A stretch of 64,000 nucleotides of DNA, from assembly GCA_029582155.1 (NCBI GenBank), contig CM055895.1, forward strand, positions 45,892,750 through 45,956,749. Direction: 5' to 3'. Positions 34,776 through 59,100 of this stretch are shown piece after piece (the first letter of the stretch is position 1; every line of letters starts with the position of its first letter). This DNA is from Panopea generosa (Eukaryota > Mollusca > Bivalvia > Adapedonta > Hiatellidae). A program made the position numbers and the translations under genes. The notes under the pieces were generated by a model. The model was given only the letters and a program-made list of their open reading frames with translations, searched no databases and had not been told where the DNA came from.

Positions 34776-35734
34776 CATGTACATGTACTGCTTTTTACAC
34801 GCAGTTAGTAGTCAGGTTGATATTCGTTTTTTCCCTTTTCTCAATATTTAACTATGAAACTCTTGTTTGGAAGCTAAGAATGTTAGGGATAGAGTTAATT
34901 CCATGGAAAATATCAAAAGACGAAACACAAATATCAAACTTATTTCAGGTTGACATTTTTTTGCGGATACTTTACCATATGAATGATAAATTATTACACT
35001 GTTTATAAAACTACACGTTTGATGTTAATGAAACATTGAATATATGTATAAATCATCCTATCATATTATCATAGTTGGATCTCATTATTTGAATTTTTGA
35101 AATGTCATACTTTACCATTAAATGCCTAATTGTACATATGTTCTAATCGTTATTTATAGATTACTTTGTCATGTCATATTAAACTCGTTAAATTTGTGAT
35201 ATTTTAAAAAATAAACTTTTATTATGAATATCAAGTGTTTTATTATTATATATAAATCTTGGATACTTCCATGAGTCAAAAATAATTTTATCATAACATA
35301 GTGTGCTAATAAAGAGATACACGCTGAGACACACCCGAGAACCGGCAAAAGTTGAAAAACAACGAAATTGACTTTTTTGTGAAAAAGAATAACATATTTT
35401 TTTTACATTTAATAAAATACCCATCCCAATGAGTTCAGTAAGTTTTGAACTCATATTAAATTTAATTCTAGAAAATGCTAAATTATATTTGTCAACCAAG
35501 ACCATCTCAATAACTTACTGACACTGTTAGATGTGTGGAAAAACTCACAAAATAACATCCCTGCACTATTTCTTTTTCAGACCAACTTCATATTTAAGAC
35601 ATTTATACAATCATATAGCTGCCACCTTGTCCGTATGTTCTTATGCGAGTCCAGTTGAATTTGTTTTCTGAATTAAATTTTAAAAGTGCTATGATGATAT
35701 ATAATGACACTTGGATCGTTGACAGAGGATAATG

Positions 35735-36115
35735 TGTGGAAATGCAGAGCGAGAGAATCATAACTCTATATTGACAGAATTATCTCCACTTTTAAACTAA
35801 TTTTGATATGTTAATTTTCTTACCTGGAGCATATATTAAAAATTATAGAAGAAAATCCAACACTACTTGGAACATGGGTAGATGGCAGGCAATGTGTGGA
35901 AGTGCAAAGTGAAAGAATCACAACTCAATTTAATAAATAATACAATTATGTCCTTTTGCACTTTATTTTCAATTATTTTTGCTTATCGGGAGCAAATCAT
36001 CAAAAATAATGAAGGGAATCATAAACATATGCCAATGCAATGATGTGGAAGTGCAGAGCAAAAGAATCATATCTCCAATTTACAGAATTGTCTCCCTTTT
36101 ATTCTTTATTTTGGC
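35735..36115. repeat. ~150-bp tandem repeat x3
   Basis: The copies begin near 35740, 35890 and 36041 with a gtgtggaagtgcagagc-like segment, followed by agagaatcataactc and acagaattatctcc. Confidence 0.75.
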
Positions 36116-36149
36116 TTAATTTGCTTATAAGGGTATATAGATATATTTG

Positions 36150-38085
36150 GTTAGTGGTTCATCATCATCTCAAGTAAGCGTATCCATCTGAAAAAGTATT
36201 CTTGCGTTTCTTCAGATAGTGTTTTTATAAGTTCACTATGTTAACGAACCCATTATGGGCCACTCATGGATATCAAATTTCTTTTAAAGGACCACCCCCA
36301 ACTACTATTACTAATCAATACTCCAGATCTAAAATTAATAGAATCAGTATGCAAATATATGAGAATTTGATTAAAATCTGTTTTGTTTTTTTCACAATTA
36401 TAGGGTTCCAATGGACATTAGTCCCTTTATATGAGCAAACTTAACACCTCTAATTGTAGCGATCATTTATACCATATATATCATTTATACCATATATATA
36501 TGAACAAATTTGGCTCATCAGTTCTTTAAACATTCAAAAATGCATCCGTGTCTGTAGTTGCTGTAGACACTCATGAATAGTTTAAAGTTTTAAATGACTC
36601 GACATTGCTTCTGTTCTCGAACAATTTCAATCATTTCTAAAGAAAAGAAAATTCCTGTTTTCCCGAAAAATTTAAGTCCTATGTCAAAGTCAGTCCCACT
36701 GCAGGACCCAAATTTATCCTGGCCCTTTATTTGAACAAACTTGCATCACCTACTAATTTGGATACATCATAACAAATATGAACACATTTACCTTGTAAGT
36801 TCTTTCAAAATATTTTCGAAAAATCACGAGTTTTAACTTTTCGAGCCCCAACTGGTCCGGGATAGAACTTGAATCTCCTTAAAAACACGCAGTCTCAACT
36901 ATTATGACAAAACAATGCTTCAGGTCTCAAAATGAATAAAACTGCTCAAAAAGAGGAGTAATTTACAATATTTATTATAGCATTCCTTTGCAAAAATTGT
37001 AAGTCACCTTTATATTGAGCCCAAATGGACCCTAGCCAGTTTATTTGAATAAAGCCCTATTTATAGTGATCATTTAGTAATCAAGTCCCATGGCGGGATA
37101 CATTTTACAAGCCTGAGAGATTATCATTAGGTGAGACTTCATGCAAATTATCAGTGCTCCAGTCTTTGCAAATTTATACGACTCAAGGACCAAGCTCCTA
37201 AATTGATAATCCAATTTGGCCAGATCAAGAATTTGTGCTACATTATATAACTACTGTGCAAGTTTCATAAAGATCTAAAAAAATGCAAGTGCCAGAGTGC
37301 AAACAAGGGCCAGTAACGTTTTTTTTTTGACAATTAAAAATGTTGTTCAGTCATATTGCAGCTTTCGATGTCTACGAGAGACAGTATTCAAAGCGCTGCC
37401 ACACGGCCAAGTATCCTGCCGAAGACACAGGGTACAATATCCCACCCAGTCACATTATACTAACAATGAGCCGACAAGACCTAGAACTATCCTCTAAATT
37501 CTGAACATCATGCACAGTCTAAGCTCCTAGTACCACTTTCCAAGTATTTTGGTATTATCCGACATGTGAGGTGGACACTAAACCACCACTGCAATATGAC
37601 AATTCAGGGGTTTTATTCAAAGACAATAAATATCGATGCACGGCCAGATCAAAAACTTCTGGTATCAAAACTATTATCAAGTTATGTGAGGATCCAATAA
37701 ACACTATGGGTGCTGCAGTACACAGAATGGCAAAAAAACATAACTTTTACTAGGCCTACTGTTAAGTTTTGTGTGGATCGAACAAAAATTGCTGGTGCTA
37801 ATATGCACCCAATGTCAAATAACGTAATTTTTACTATTCAATAGCTATAACTCAATTCTTACCCGATTTTGGCCAGTTCAGATACTTTTCTGAGATACTA
37901 TTGTATTATAACTACCGGGTAAGTTTCGTGAGGATCCAATTACAACTGCAGGTGCTACATGTCTCACTTAAGAATTGCTTCCCTTACAAGACGGTAGCTA
38001 TTCCTGCACACAAGAAATTTGAGTTGTGTAAATTGATCGAGCATTATTTTTGTTGAAAATGAATAAAATCGTCATATTTCTTTGT
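36150..38085. other. Low-divergence repeat-like tract, no gene
   Basis: Phrases such as atttgaacaaactt and actgtgcaagtttcataaag recur loosely within the window. I see no coding sequence and cannot define units. Confidence 0.4.
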
Positions 38086-38089
38086 ACAT

Positions 38090-38380
38090 ATGACAGCATT
38101 GGAATATTTTCATGATTTCTGCCAAGTTGGGGACTGTTTGATGAAGCTATAACAGTTTAAAGATTTGTAGTGATACACTGCAACAAATGGCAGAATTGTC
38201 AAAACTGAAGGGGTGCTATCAAATCATCAAAATGGTCAACCCCAGGTTTTTTTCTGCATGATTGGACCAACAAAGGACTATTTATGGGAACAAAGCTCTT
38301 TTAGAACCATTGATAATGTATCCAGTGTTCCAGAAATGCATTTATCTATGTATATGACTGTAAAACAGTGCAAAAATGAC
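38090..38380 (+). repeat. Dispersed repeat family D, copy 2
   Basis: Plus-strand partner of 1895-2240 (minus). See there for shared blocks. It lies directly left of the family R element. Confidence 0.75.
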
Positions 38381-38509
38381 ATACAGGCACACACTGGCAA
38401 AAAACACAAGTTTTTCTATATACATAACTATGACATAAATTATATGATTTGGCCAGAACTTGTCCAAGATATCATGGTTATGTTCAAAATATGGGTATAT
38501 AACTAATCT

Positions 38510-39157
38510 TTAAAGGGAGTACATCAGGTAAAAAAGGCATAAATATCTTAAAAAAATATTATGCAAATGGATATATGATAAAAACCATCTCATTTTCATT
38601 CATAAATAGAATGTCAAATCCATCAAAACGTGACCAAATTGTAGTAGTAGAGCCTTCACAGCTTTCAAATTTTTTCTAAGATGAAACCATTTTTAACCCC
38701 TAACTCCATAGATATGTGTTTTCCCGCACCAATCACAGAAGGCCTTTGAAAACATTGCCGGAACACTTCTTGCACTGTTTTCCACTCTGTCAGTTAATAT
38801 AAACATAATTCACCCATTGCTGATATGTGATGAATTAATGCTTTCAATATTAGAGAAGTCCAAAGGTGTTTATATAAAGTAAAGGGTTAATACATGTAAA
38901 TCTGCATAACGGATCAAGCTGAAATCAAAATGAAATCACTGGAATCATTTTATATGTCGCAAAACATATTGCAATTTTAAGCGGGAAATCTATTTTAGTC
39001 TAGCCTAGGCGCGAAATCCATTCTCAATATATTATTTTGGAATGTTTAAATAGATATTGTTTTGCCAACACGGGGTCGGTGAGTATATATAGGCATGTCA
39101 TATTGGAAAAAAATGCTTCTAGCCAATTTGAAAAAAAATCCTGATATATTCCCTTAA
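38510..39157 (+). mobile_element. TTAA-flanked MITE family R, interrupted copy
   Basis: The left end is TTAAAGGGAGTACATCAGG and the right end is CCTGATATATTCCCTTAA, forming inverted termini. The body is split at 38696 by a 190-bp piggyBac-like MITE. Removing that insert and one TTAA restores a sequence colinear with 9576-10109. Confidence 0.82.
38697..38886. mobile_element. piggyBac-like MITE, copy 2, nested
   Basis: The element begins CCCCTAACTCCATAGATATG and ends AGTAAAGGG. TTAA stands on both sides (38693-38696 and 38887-38890). It shares ttttcccgcaccaatcacag and the middle part with the copies at 3107 and 63758. Confidence 0.87.
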
Positions 39158-39298
39158 GTTTGGTGAAAATCAAATGAAAAGTATGGGAGCAAGAGTGCAC
39201 ACACTGTGGAATACACTCAAAGAGTTTGAAAAAACTCAGGAAGAGATATAACAAGAGCTGTGGAAGCAGGACAGAGTGCTCAATTTTTTAATGGAAGA

Positions 39299-40402
39299 CA
39301 ATTAATATAACAAGAGCTGTCGGAGGGATAGCACACTCAACTATTCGAATGTTTGTCACAGAAGTATAAATTTGATTGAGACTGATGACAAATCAAAGCA
39401 AATAAGAGTTATGTAACTTAAAAAATTGACAAAATTGAGTAGGTCTTATAACTGCAATATCTTGTATGAAGTTTCAATCAAATACATGCAGTGACTGCTG
39501 AATTATAAAATTTCTAAGTAAAACAAAGGCCCTAATTTGCAAAATAATCTGGCAAGAGTTATGACTTGATTAATTTAGTTGGTTTCATGACTACAAAGCC
39601 ATATGTAATGTTTCAATCAAATATGTTGAGTGGTTGGTGTAATATGGACTTGACGGTACTTGCATGAAAAATTTTAACCAAAATTCCAAGTCAAAGAAGA
39701 GCAATAATTTGTATTGCATTCAGGCAAGAGTTATCTAACTTAGTTATTGTAGTAGAGTTGATGACTGGGAAGGCTTGCGTAAAGTTTCAATCCAATACAT
39801 TGAATGGTTGGTGTAATATTGACTTGATGGTACTTGCACGCAAAACTTTAACCAAAAATTCTTAGCAAAGAAAGGCAGTAATTTGCATTATTTTCAGCAA
39901 AAGTTATCTAACTTTGTTATTGTAGTAGGATTGATGACTGGGAAGGCTTGTGTAAAGCTTCCATCAAATACATCGAGTGGTTGGTGAGATATGGACTTGA
40001 TGGTATTTGCACGTAAAACTTTAACCAGAATTTGTAAGTCAAACATGGGCAATAATTTACATTATATTCATGCAAGAGTTGTCTAACTTAGTATTTGTAG
40101 TAAGGTTGATGACGAGAAAGGCTTGTGTAAAGTTTCAAGTCAATACATGGAATGGTTACTGAGATATGGACTTGATGGTATTTGCACGCAAAACTTCAAC
40201 CAGAATTTTTAAGTCAAACAAGGGCAATAACTTGCAATATATTCATGCAAGAGTTATCTAATTTAGTTAATGTAGTAGGGTTGACGACTAGGAAGGCTTG
40301 TGTAAAGTTTCAAGTCAATACATGCAATGGTTACAGAGATAGGGACTTGCATGCAAATCTTTCAACAAGGTGACGCCGATGCTTGGGCAAGTACAACAGC
40401 TC
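39299..40402 (+). mobile_element. Pearl-like element with a 174-bp tandem core (~5 units)
   Basis: The left edge is aacaagagctgtcggaggga and the right edge is gtgacgccgatgcttgggca followed by acaacagctctc, so the ends carry short inverse agagctgt motifs. Units start near 39551, 39724, 39897, 40072 and 40247 at gcaagagttatctaactta. The plan (unique edges around a tandem core of about 160-175 bp) matches the pearl family described from bivalves. Confidence 0.7.
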
Positions 40403-40649
40403 TCTTTATTCTCTGAAAAGCTGAGCTAAACATTCAGGAATGGTAAAATTAAGCTAAAATTATTGTTTGTTAAAAATAAATTAGCTAAATAATTTAACAA
40501 CAATATTTATTTCCATTATCAATAGTGATTTTTTTTTCAAACAACAAACCTTAATATTTAAGCATTTAATTACACCTCGATATTACAATTGCAAGAATAG
40601 AATAGTACAAGTTGGTCAAAAATATAGTAGTTCATTATTATGCAATATA

Positions 40650-41045
40650 TGCACTACCTTCAAATTATATGGCAATATACCAGTTCTTGTAAATGGATCT
40701 AGTCCTTTACCAACACATGGAGTTTATCAATGTGCTGGATATCCTTTCACATTCTAAATTGTTTCAGTTTTTTTTTTGCATATACAATACAACTTATCAT
40801 CATGGGGTAATATATCAAAACCAGTTAATGAAAATGGTTCTATAGTTAAAATTATCTTGCACAGTTTATCACAGCTGGATACTCTTTCACATTGCAAGTT
40901 GTTTCAATGTTTTATATATACAATATATGCACAAACTCCATATCATAGGGCAATATATCAGTACCAGTTCATGAAAATGGATCTTTAGTTGATTAATCTT
41001 GTACCAGCATGCACAGTTTATCACAGCTGGATACTCTTTCATGAA
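40650..41045. repeat. ~149-bp tandem repeat x2.7
   Basis: tatcacagctggatactctt recurs at 40868 and 41017, with a weaker copy near 40729. gggcaatatatcagtaccag-like segments recur in step. Confidence 0.8.
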
Positions 41046-41734
41046 AATGATAAAAATGAGAAAAACAGAAAAAATAATTTAAAATCAAAGGCCTGAATGA
41101 CCTGAGGGAAGGCTCACTCGTTCGCAGTTTTGTCCATAATGTTGTCTTTCTTTAATTTCTTGTCCGACTATAATATACAGATTTATCAATGAGATCAGTC
41201 ATACATCTAAAGACAGATAAAAGAAATTTTGTTATATATAATGAATATTTTTTTAATTCAAATATGGATATTTTCTAATTTTCTAGTTGGTGATGACATA
41301 ACTGTATACAGTTTTGATTCTTTTTTTTTTATTGTATGCCTTTATGATATCATAAACCAACACATTCATGAATGGCCTATTAAACACATGATAACATAGC
41401 TGTTATGTTAGTCTCCCATATACTGTTTCTACTAGCAAAAAAAACTTAAAACAAAATATATATGCGATAAGACATATGCAATTTATTCTATTAAAAAACA
41501 AACGACCTGGACAGTGGTTGATCGAAAGAAAAAAAGAAACAAACAGCATAGTATCAGTGCCCCAGATAAGAATTGACTGTACAGGGTGAAAAGTCTTCAA
41601 AAAAAAATAATTGAGTAAAATCTTATAACAGAATTATTTAGGCGATTAGTTTTCAAAAATTCAGTGAAACATGGGGTATTGTCTATTACAATGAAAGTAA
41701 TTAAGATGCCATACTTTGATTAAACTAGTCTATA

Positions 41735-42206
41735 TTAAAGGGATTATATTGGCATATTACCGTCAATTCCCTGTCCTAAAAACACACGCCCAGCATGAAG
41801 ATACACTTATAACTTTAGATATAAGCATTTAAAGTTTCTTATTGCATAACCTCTTTATTACAAACATCAGGTTTCTGAAGCCACGTTTTTGTTTTTGTTT
41901 ACATTCGCCATTTTCAACGAACCACTTTCAGGTTTCCGATCAATCATCGGATTACATCATGAAGACTCGTTCCCTATCTTGTTTTTGGGGCTTTGTTTCG
42001 GAAGTTTACGGAGTGTAAACATTGCGCAATACTTTATTGCGGGACAAATTTAAGCTTTGGCCAATATTCAAATACTGTTAATTTGACAACTTTCAAGTAA
42101 ATAAAGGTTATGCGTCAATACATAAGCATTTTTTTGTAATTACTGCATACAGGAAAAGTCTTGATTAACAGCGTGTTCGTGTAACTTGCCAATATAATCC
42201 CTTTAA
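41735..42206. mobile_element. 472-bp MITE with perfect 20-bp terminal inverted repeats
   Basis: The left end is TTAAAGGGATTATATTGGCA and the right end is its exact complement. The terminal TTAA may be the duplicated target, as in piggyBac-type elements. The interior is unique and has no open frame of note. Confidence 0.88.
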
Positions 42207-42667
42207 ATGCACAGTATTTTAAAACTGTTTTTGTCTGCAACTCTAGATTTGCACCATCAGTATTGTATCAAATATCGATACCTAAAACTGTAAAACAACC
42301 TAGTTGCTTCTTGCACAAATGCAGCTGCCTATAATTCGTTGTTGACAATGTCAAATAATTTGGTTTGAAAATACTTATTGAAATGGTTGTTGGGATGAAA
42401 TGTACTTTGATTTTGGTTAGAATATGTTTTAGGCTGAGATTTTCATTCATAATTCGACATTTTGTTAAAGCGCATGATCTTGATTATCTAGACGCTTTCA
42501 TTACTATGTACGAATACTATGCAAACTCCTGTATGAGAAAACTGAATAAACTAGTACTTTTCTCTACTTTCACTCTGCCAATAGCTTGTGGGCAGGAATC
42601 ATAATAACCGGGGCTGTTTTCGTGTTTACAAAATGAAACAGCTGTTTGAATATGCACGTATTAGCAA

Positions 42668-42740
42668 TGTTTTTAATATAAGGAAAATTATTTGCGTAAT
42701 GGAATTCATCACGCAAATAATTTTCCTTTTATTAAAAACA
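42668..42740. repeat. 30-bp inverted repeat (hairpin), 13-base loop
   Basis: The arms 42668-42697 and 42711-42740 are complementary with one mismatch (core aaggaaaattatttgcgt). The loop contains GAATTC. Confidence 0.9.
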
Positions 42741-43089
42741 AAATTGTTTGCAAATTTACTCAGAGTCAAATACGCTGCTTATTTGGAGCACTTAATAGTA
42801 CAACACGTGTTGCCTCCCTTCTTTAAAGATGGCGCCCAATATACTGTGTATTCGACTTCCAACACCAACGCAACAAAAGGTGTTAAAAAAATCGTAATAT
42901 TTTGTGTTTTCCATCATTATAGATAATACTTTAAATGTTGCAGGCATACTAGAAGTTATGATTGTATAGCACATATATAAAAAAACATTTGTATAAAAGC
43001 GTAAACATCAATTAACAAAGAGGCCCAAGATGGCCTGAATCACTACTTGCAACAAATAGACAGATGAACATTTTAGTGGAAATGTGTTT

Positions 43090-43930
43090 TGTAAGTTCCT
43101 CTTCAACAACTCTTTCAGGGGACCTCCATGCAATGCCACATGTAAATTATCTAAGGTCTAGGCCTTGAATTTTGAGAGAAAATGTTTTTTAAAGTTTTGC
43201 TTAAAATGTGCTTATAATCCCTGTCATTTATGGTCCGATCACGTGTGTTCAAAAACTTGTCCATGATCTTGTTGTTTAAAACACAACTGCTGTGCAAGTT
43301 TGATTAAGATTCATTAAAAAAAATGGGGGTGTTATTGCGTCAACATTTTCTCTATGTCAACACCATCCCCTTTGCGCCCCAGTTTTGACCACAGAGACCC
43401 AACTTCAACAAATATTTTAGGGGACCGCCATGTGATGCTACATGTAAATTATCTAAGGTCTAGGCCTTGAGCTTTCAGAGAAAATGTTTTTTTTAAAGTT
43501 TTACATAAAAAGCCCTTTGACTGCGGCATTTGTAGTCCAATCATACTTGTTCAAGAACTTGTGGTTATATAACTGCTGTGCAAGTTTGGTTTAGATTCAA
43601 TGAAAAATAAAGGTATCACGTCTACAACATTTGCCCTCTTCAACTCTGTGAAACAGTGACCACTGTTACGGCCCCAAATTTGACCTCAGAGACCAAACTT
43701 CAACAAATCTTTTAAGGGACTTCCATGTAAAATATCTAAAGTCTAGGCCTTGAGCTTTCAGGGAAAATCATTTTTTAAAGTTTTGCTTAAAATGTGCTTA
43801 TAAATAGACCCTGTGGCGGGGGCATTTGTGTTCCAATTACGCTAGTTGAAGAGCTTGTCCAAGATCTTGTGATTATATAACTGCTTTGCAAGTTTGATTA
43901 AGATATGATGAAAAATGAAGTGCTATCGCG
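43090..43930. repeat. ~290-bp tandem repeat x3
   Basis: Repeated landmarks are gtaaattatctaaggtctag, ccttgagctttcag, actgctgtgcaagtttg and gacctcagagaccaaacttc. Copies begin near 43110, 43400 and 43690. Confidence 0.8.
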
Positions 43931-44933
43931 TGAACAAAAAGGTTAATGGACGGACATACCATGACATATGCCCTTCTGACCTTTGGCCAGTCGAGTTAAA
44001 AAATAATTTGAGAAAAAATGATAGCTGCAGACAGACAAGGCCTTCATAATAGTTCATTTGATACAACTTGCAAAGAAATTTTCAAGCCCAATTTATCTCC
44101 ATATTCCACCTTAAACCTGTATAAAGCTCAAGTTATATTTGTACAATTTCCACCAAAACTTAACCATAGTTTAAATACAAAATATGACCTTGACTAAGTT
44201 ATAAGCCCCATTATGCAAAATCCTATAGATATTGCTGCATGCAATGCACTTGTGAGCAACTACACTTCAACTTGAGTGGGACACGGTCCAGCGCGAGCAC
44301 ATTTCATAGAAACAGCATTTCAGATTAACAGTATCTACTATGAACTGGAATATTAAGATATGAAACAAGTCACTATTACAAGATTTAAAAGCTTTTTTTA
44401 ATTTCTACCATATTTTCACCATAAAAATACAACAATGTTGACATTTAACAGAACAATTCCAGTTGGTCCTTGACATAATTGTTTACAAATAAATAATCAG
44501 TATACTACAAAATAGAATGAGACTTGATGCTATTTATATGATGTCAACGGCAAAGAAGAAACATGAATTTACCTCATACAATATTTACAGTAAAATATCA
44601 CTCATACACGAATTATCACAATATGAAATGCATCAGGCATTCTCTTTGTACAAGCTAACAATAATGAAATGGTGAAACAAATGAGATGATAATGAGATAA
44701 AAATGAGGGACTTTTAAAAACAATTACTCAATGTTAAAAACTATTTTGAAACAAGAAAATATTGGGGAAAAAGAATTTTTAGAACTAAAACATGTCTGTC
44801 CGACGAACATTATTTTTTACATATTTACCAGTAAAATAGTTCTCATCAAAAAATTAGACATTCTTCTCGATTTCCATGAATATTCGCACATTTAACATAC
44901 CCTAATAATGTTCGAGATTATTAATTTATCAGT

Positions 44934-58447
<13,514 letters not shown>

Positions 58448-58553
58448 CTTGATTTTGTGTGTGTTTTCTAAGTTGGTACTTGTAAATTAAATCGTTCTTC
58501 CTCGTTCTAGATGTTTGTCCTTTTTCAGTCCACGCCGTGGTCTTTCTGCTGAA

Positions 58554-58561
58554 TGACGTCA
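58554..58561. promoter_or_regulatory. CRE palindrome upstream of the helicase start
   Basis: A perfect TGACGTCA lies 107 bases upstream of the ATG of the minus-strand helicase gene. Full CREs close to transcription starts are typical of CREB/ATF-responsive housekeeping promoters. No TATA box is evident at a suitable distance. Confidence 0.55.
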
Positions 58562-59007
58562 CGTTGATTTAGGAGATTACTCCGCATCCAAACAAAGTAA
58601 CTAAAATAAATAAAAAAAACAAATGGTTGCCGATACCTTAATACTGGTGTCGTATTTTTTTTAACTGGTGCTGGTGTTTTTTATTTAAAATGAAATAATA
58701 ACCAATCAATATAATATCGACACTAGCTAGGATCTATTTTAATGCGGTTTAACTTTTAAGTTATGCGGTCAAAGAGCATGTTGTACGCACGTGATATGGT
58801 ATGACGTAGCCGTGAGCAGAAATCGATGAACTCAGAAAACTGTAAATTGAGTAAAATTTCAACGAGTGAGTGAAGTTTGAGTAGACAGTGTGAATAACAT
58901 TGTCAATGTTCGCTTTTTCAAAAAACATTTTTAGGATGATTTCATCGCTGTAAAGTACAATGATCATCTTTTAACTTTTTATTGTTCGAAAATGTGTGCT
59001 TCCAGGT

Positions 59008-59100
59008 CAAGTCGTCCCAAAGACAACTCGTCCCACATTTTGAGACAACTCGTCCAATATTTAAAGAAAATTCGTCCCATGAAAGGAGAAGTCGTCCCAT
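59008..59100. repeat. Degenerate repeat of an aactcgtccca motif (x5)
   Basis: Five spaced copies: aagtcgtccca, aactcgtccca, aactcgtccaa, attcgtccca, aagtcgtccca. Confidence 0.75.

Larger units (their letters stand above)
34776..44933. other. Intergenic region, second part, and helicase 3' flank
   Basis: This is repeat mosaic: 150-bp, 174-bp, ~149-bp and ~290-bp tandem units, nested MITEs and a 472-bp MITE. No gene is seen. The last few hundred bases before 44934 should hold the helicase 3' UTR. Confidence 0.7.

Noticed and set aside
42588..42926. 112-codon open frame
   Set aside because: It runs through the 30-bp hairpin and unrelated AT-rich sequence. The composition is low and no motif is seen.
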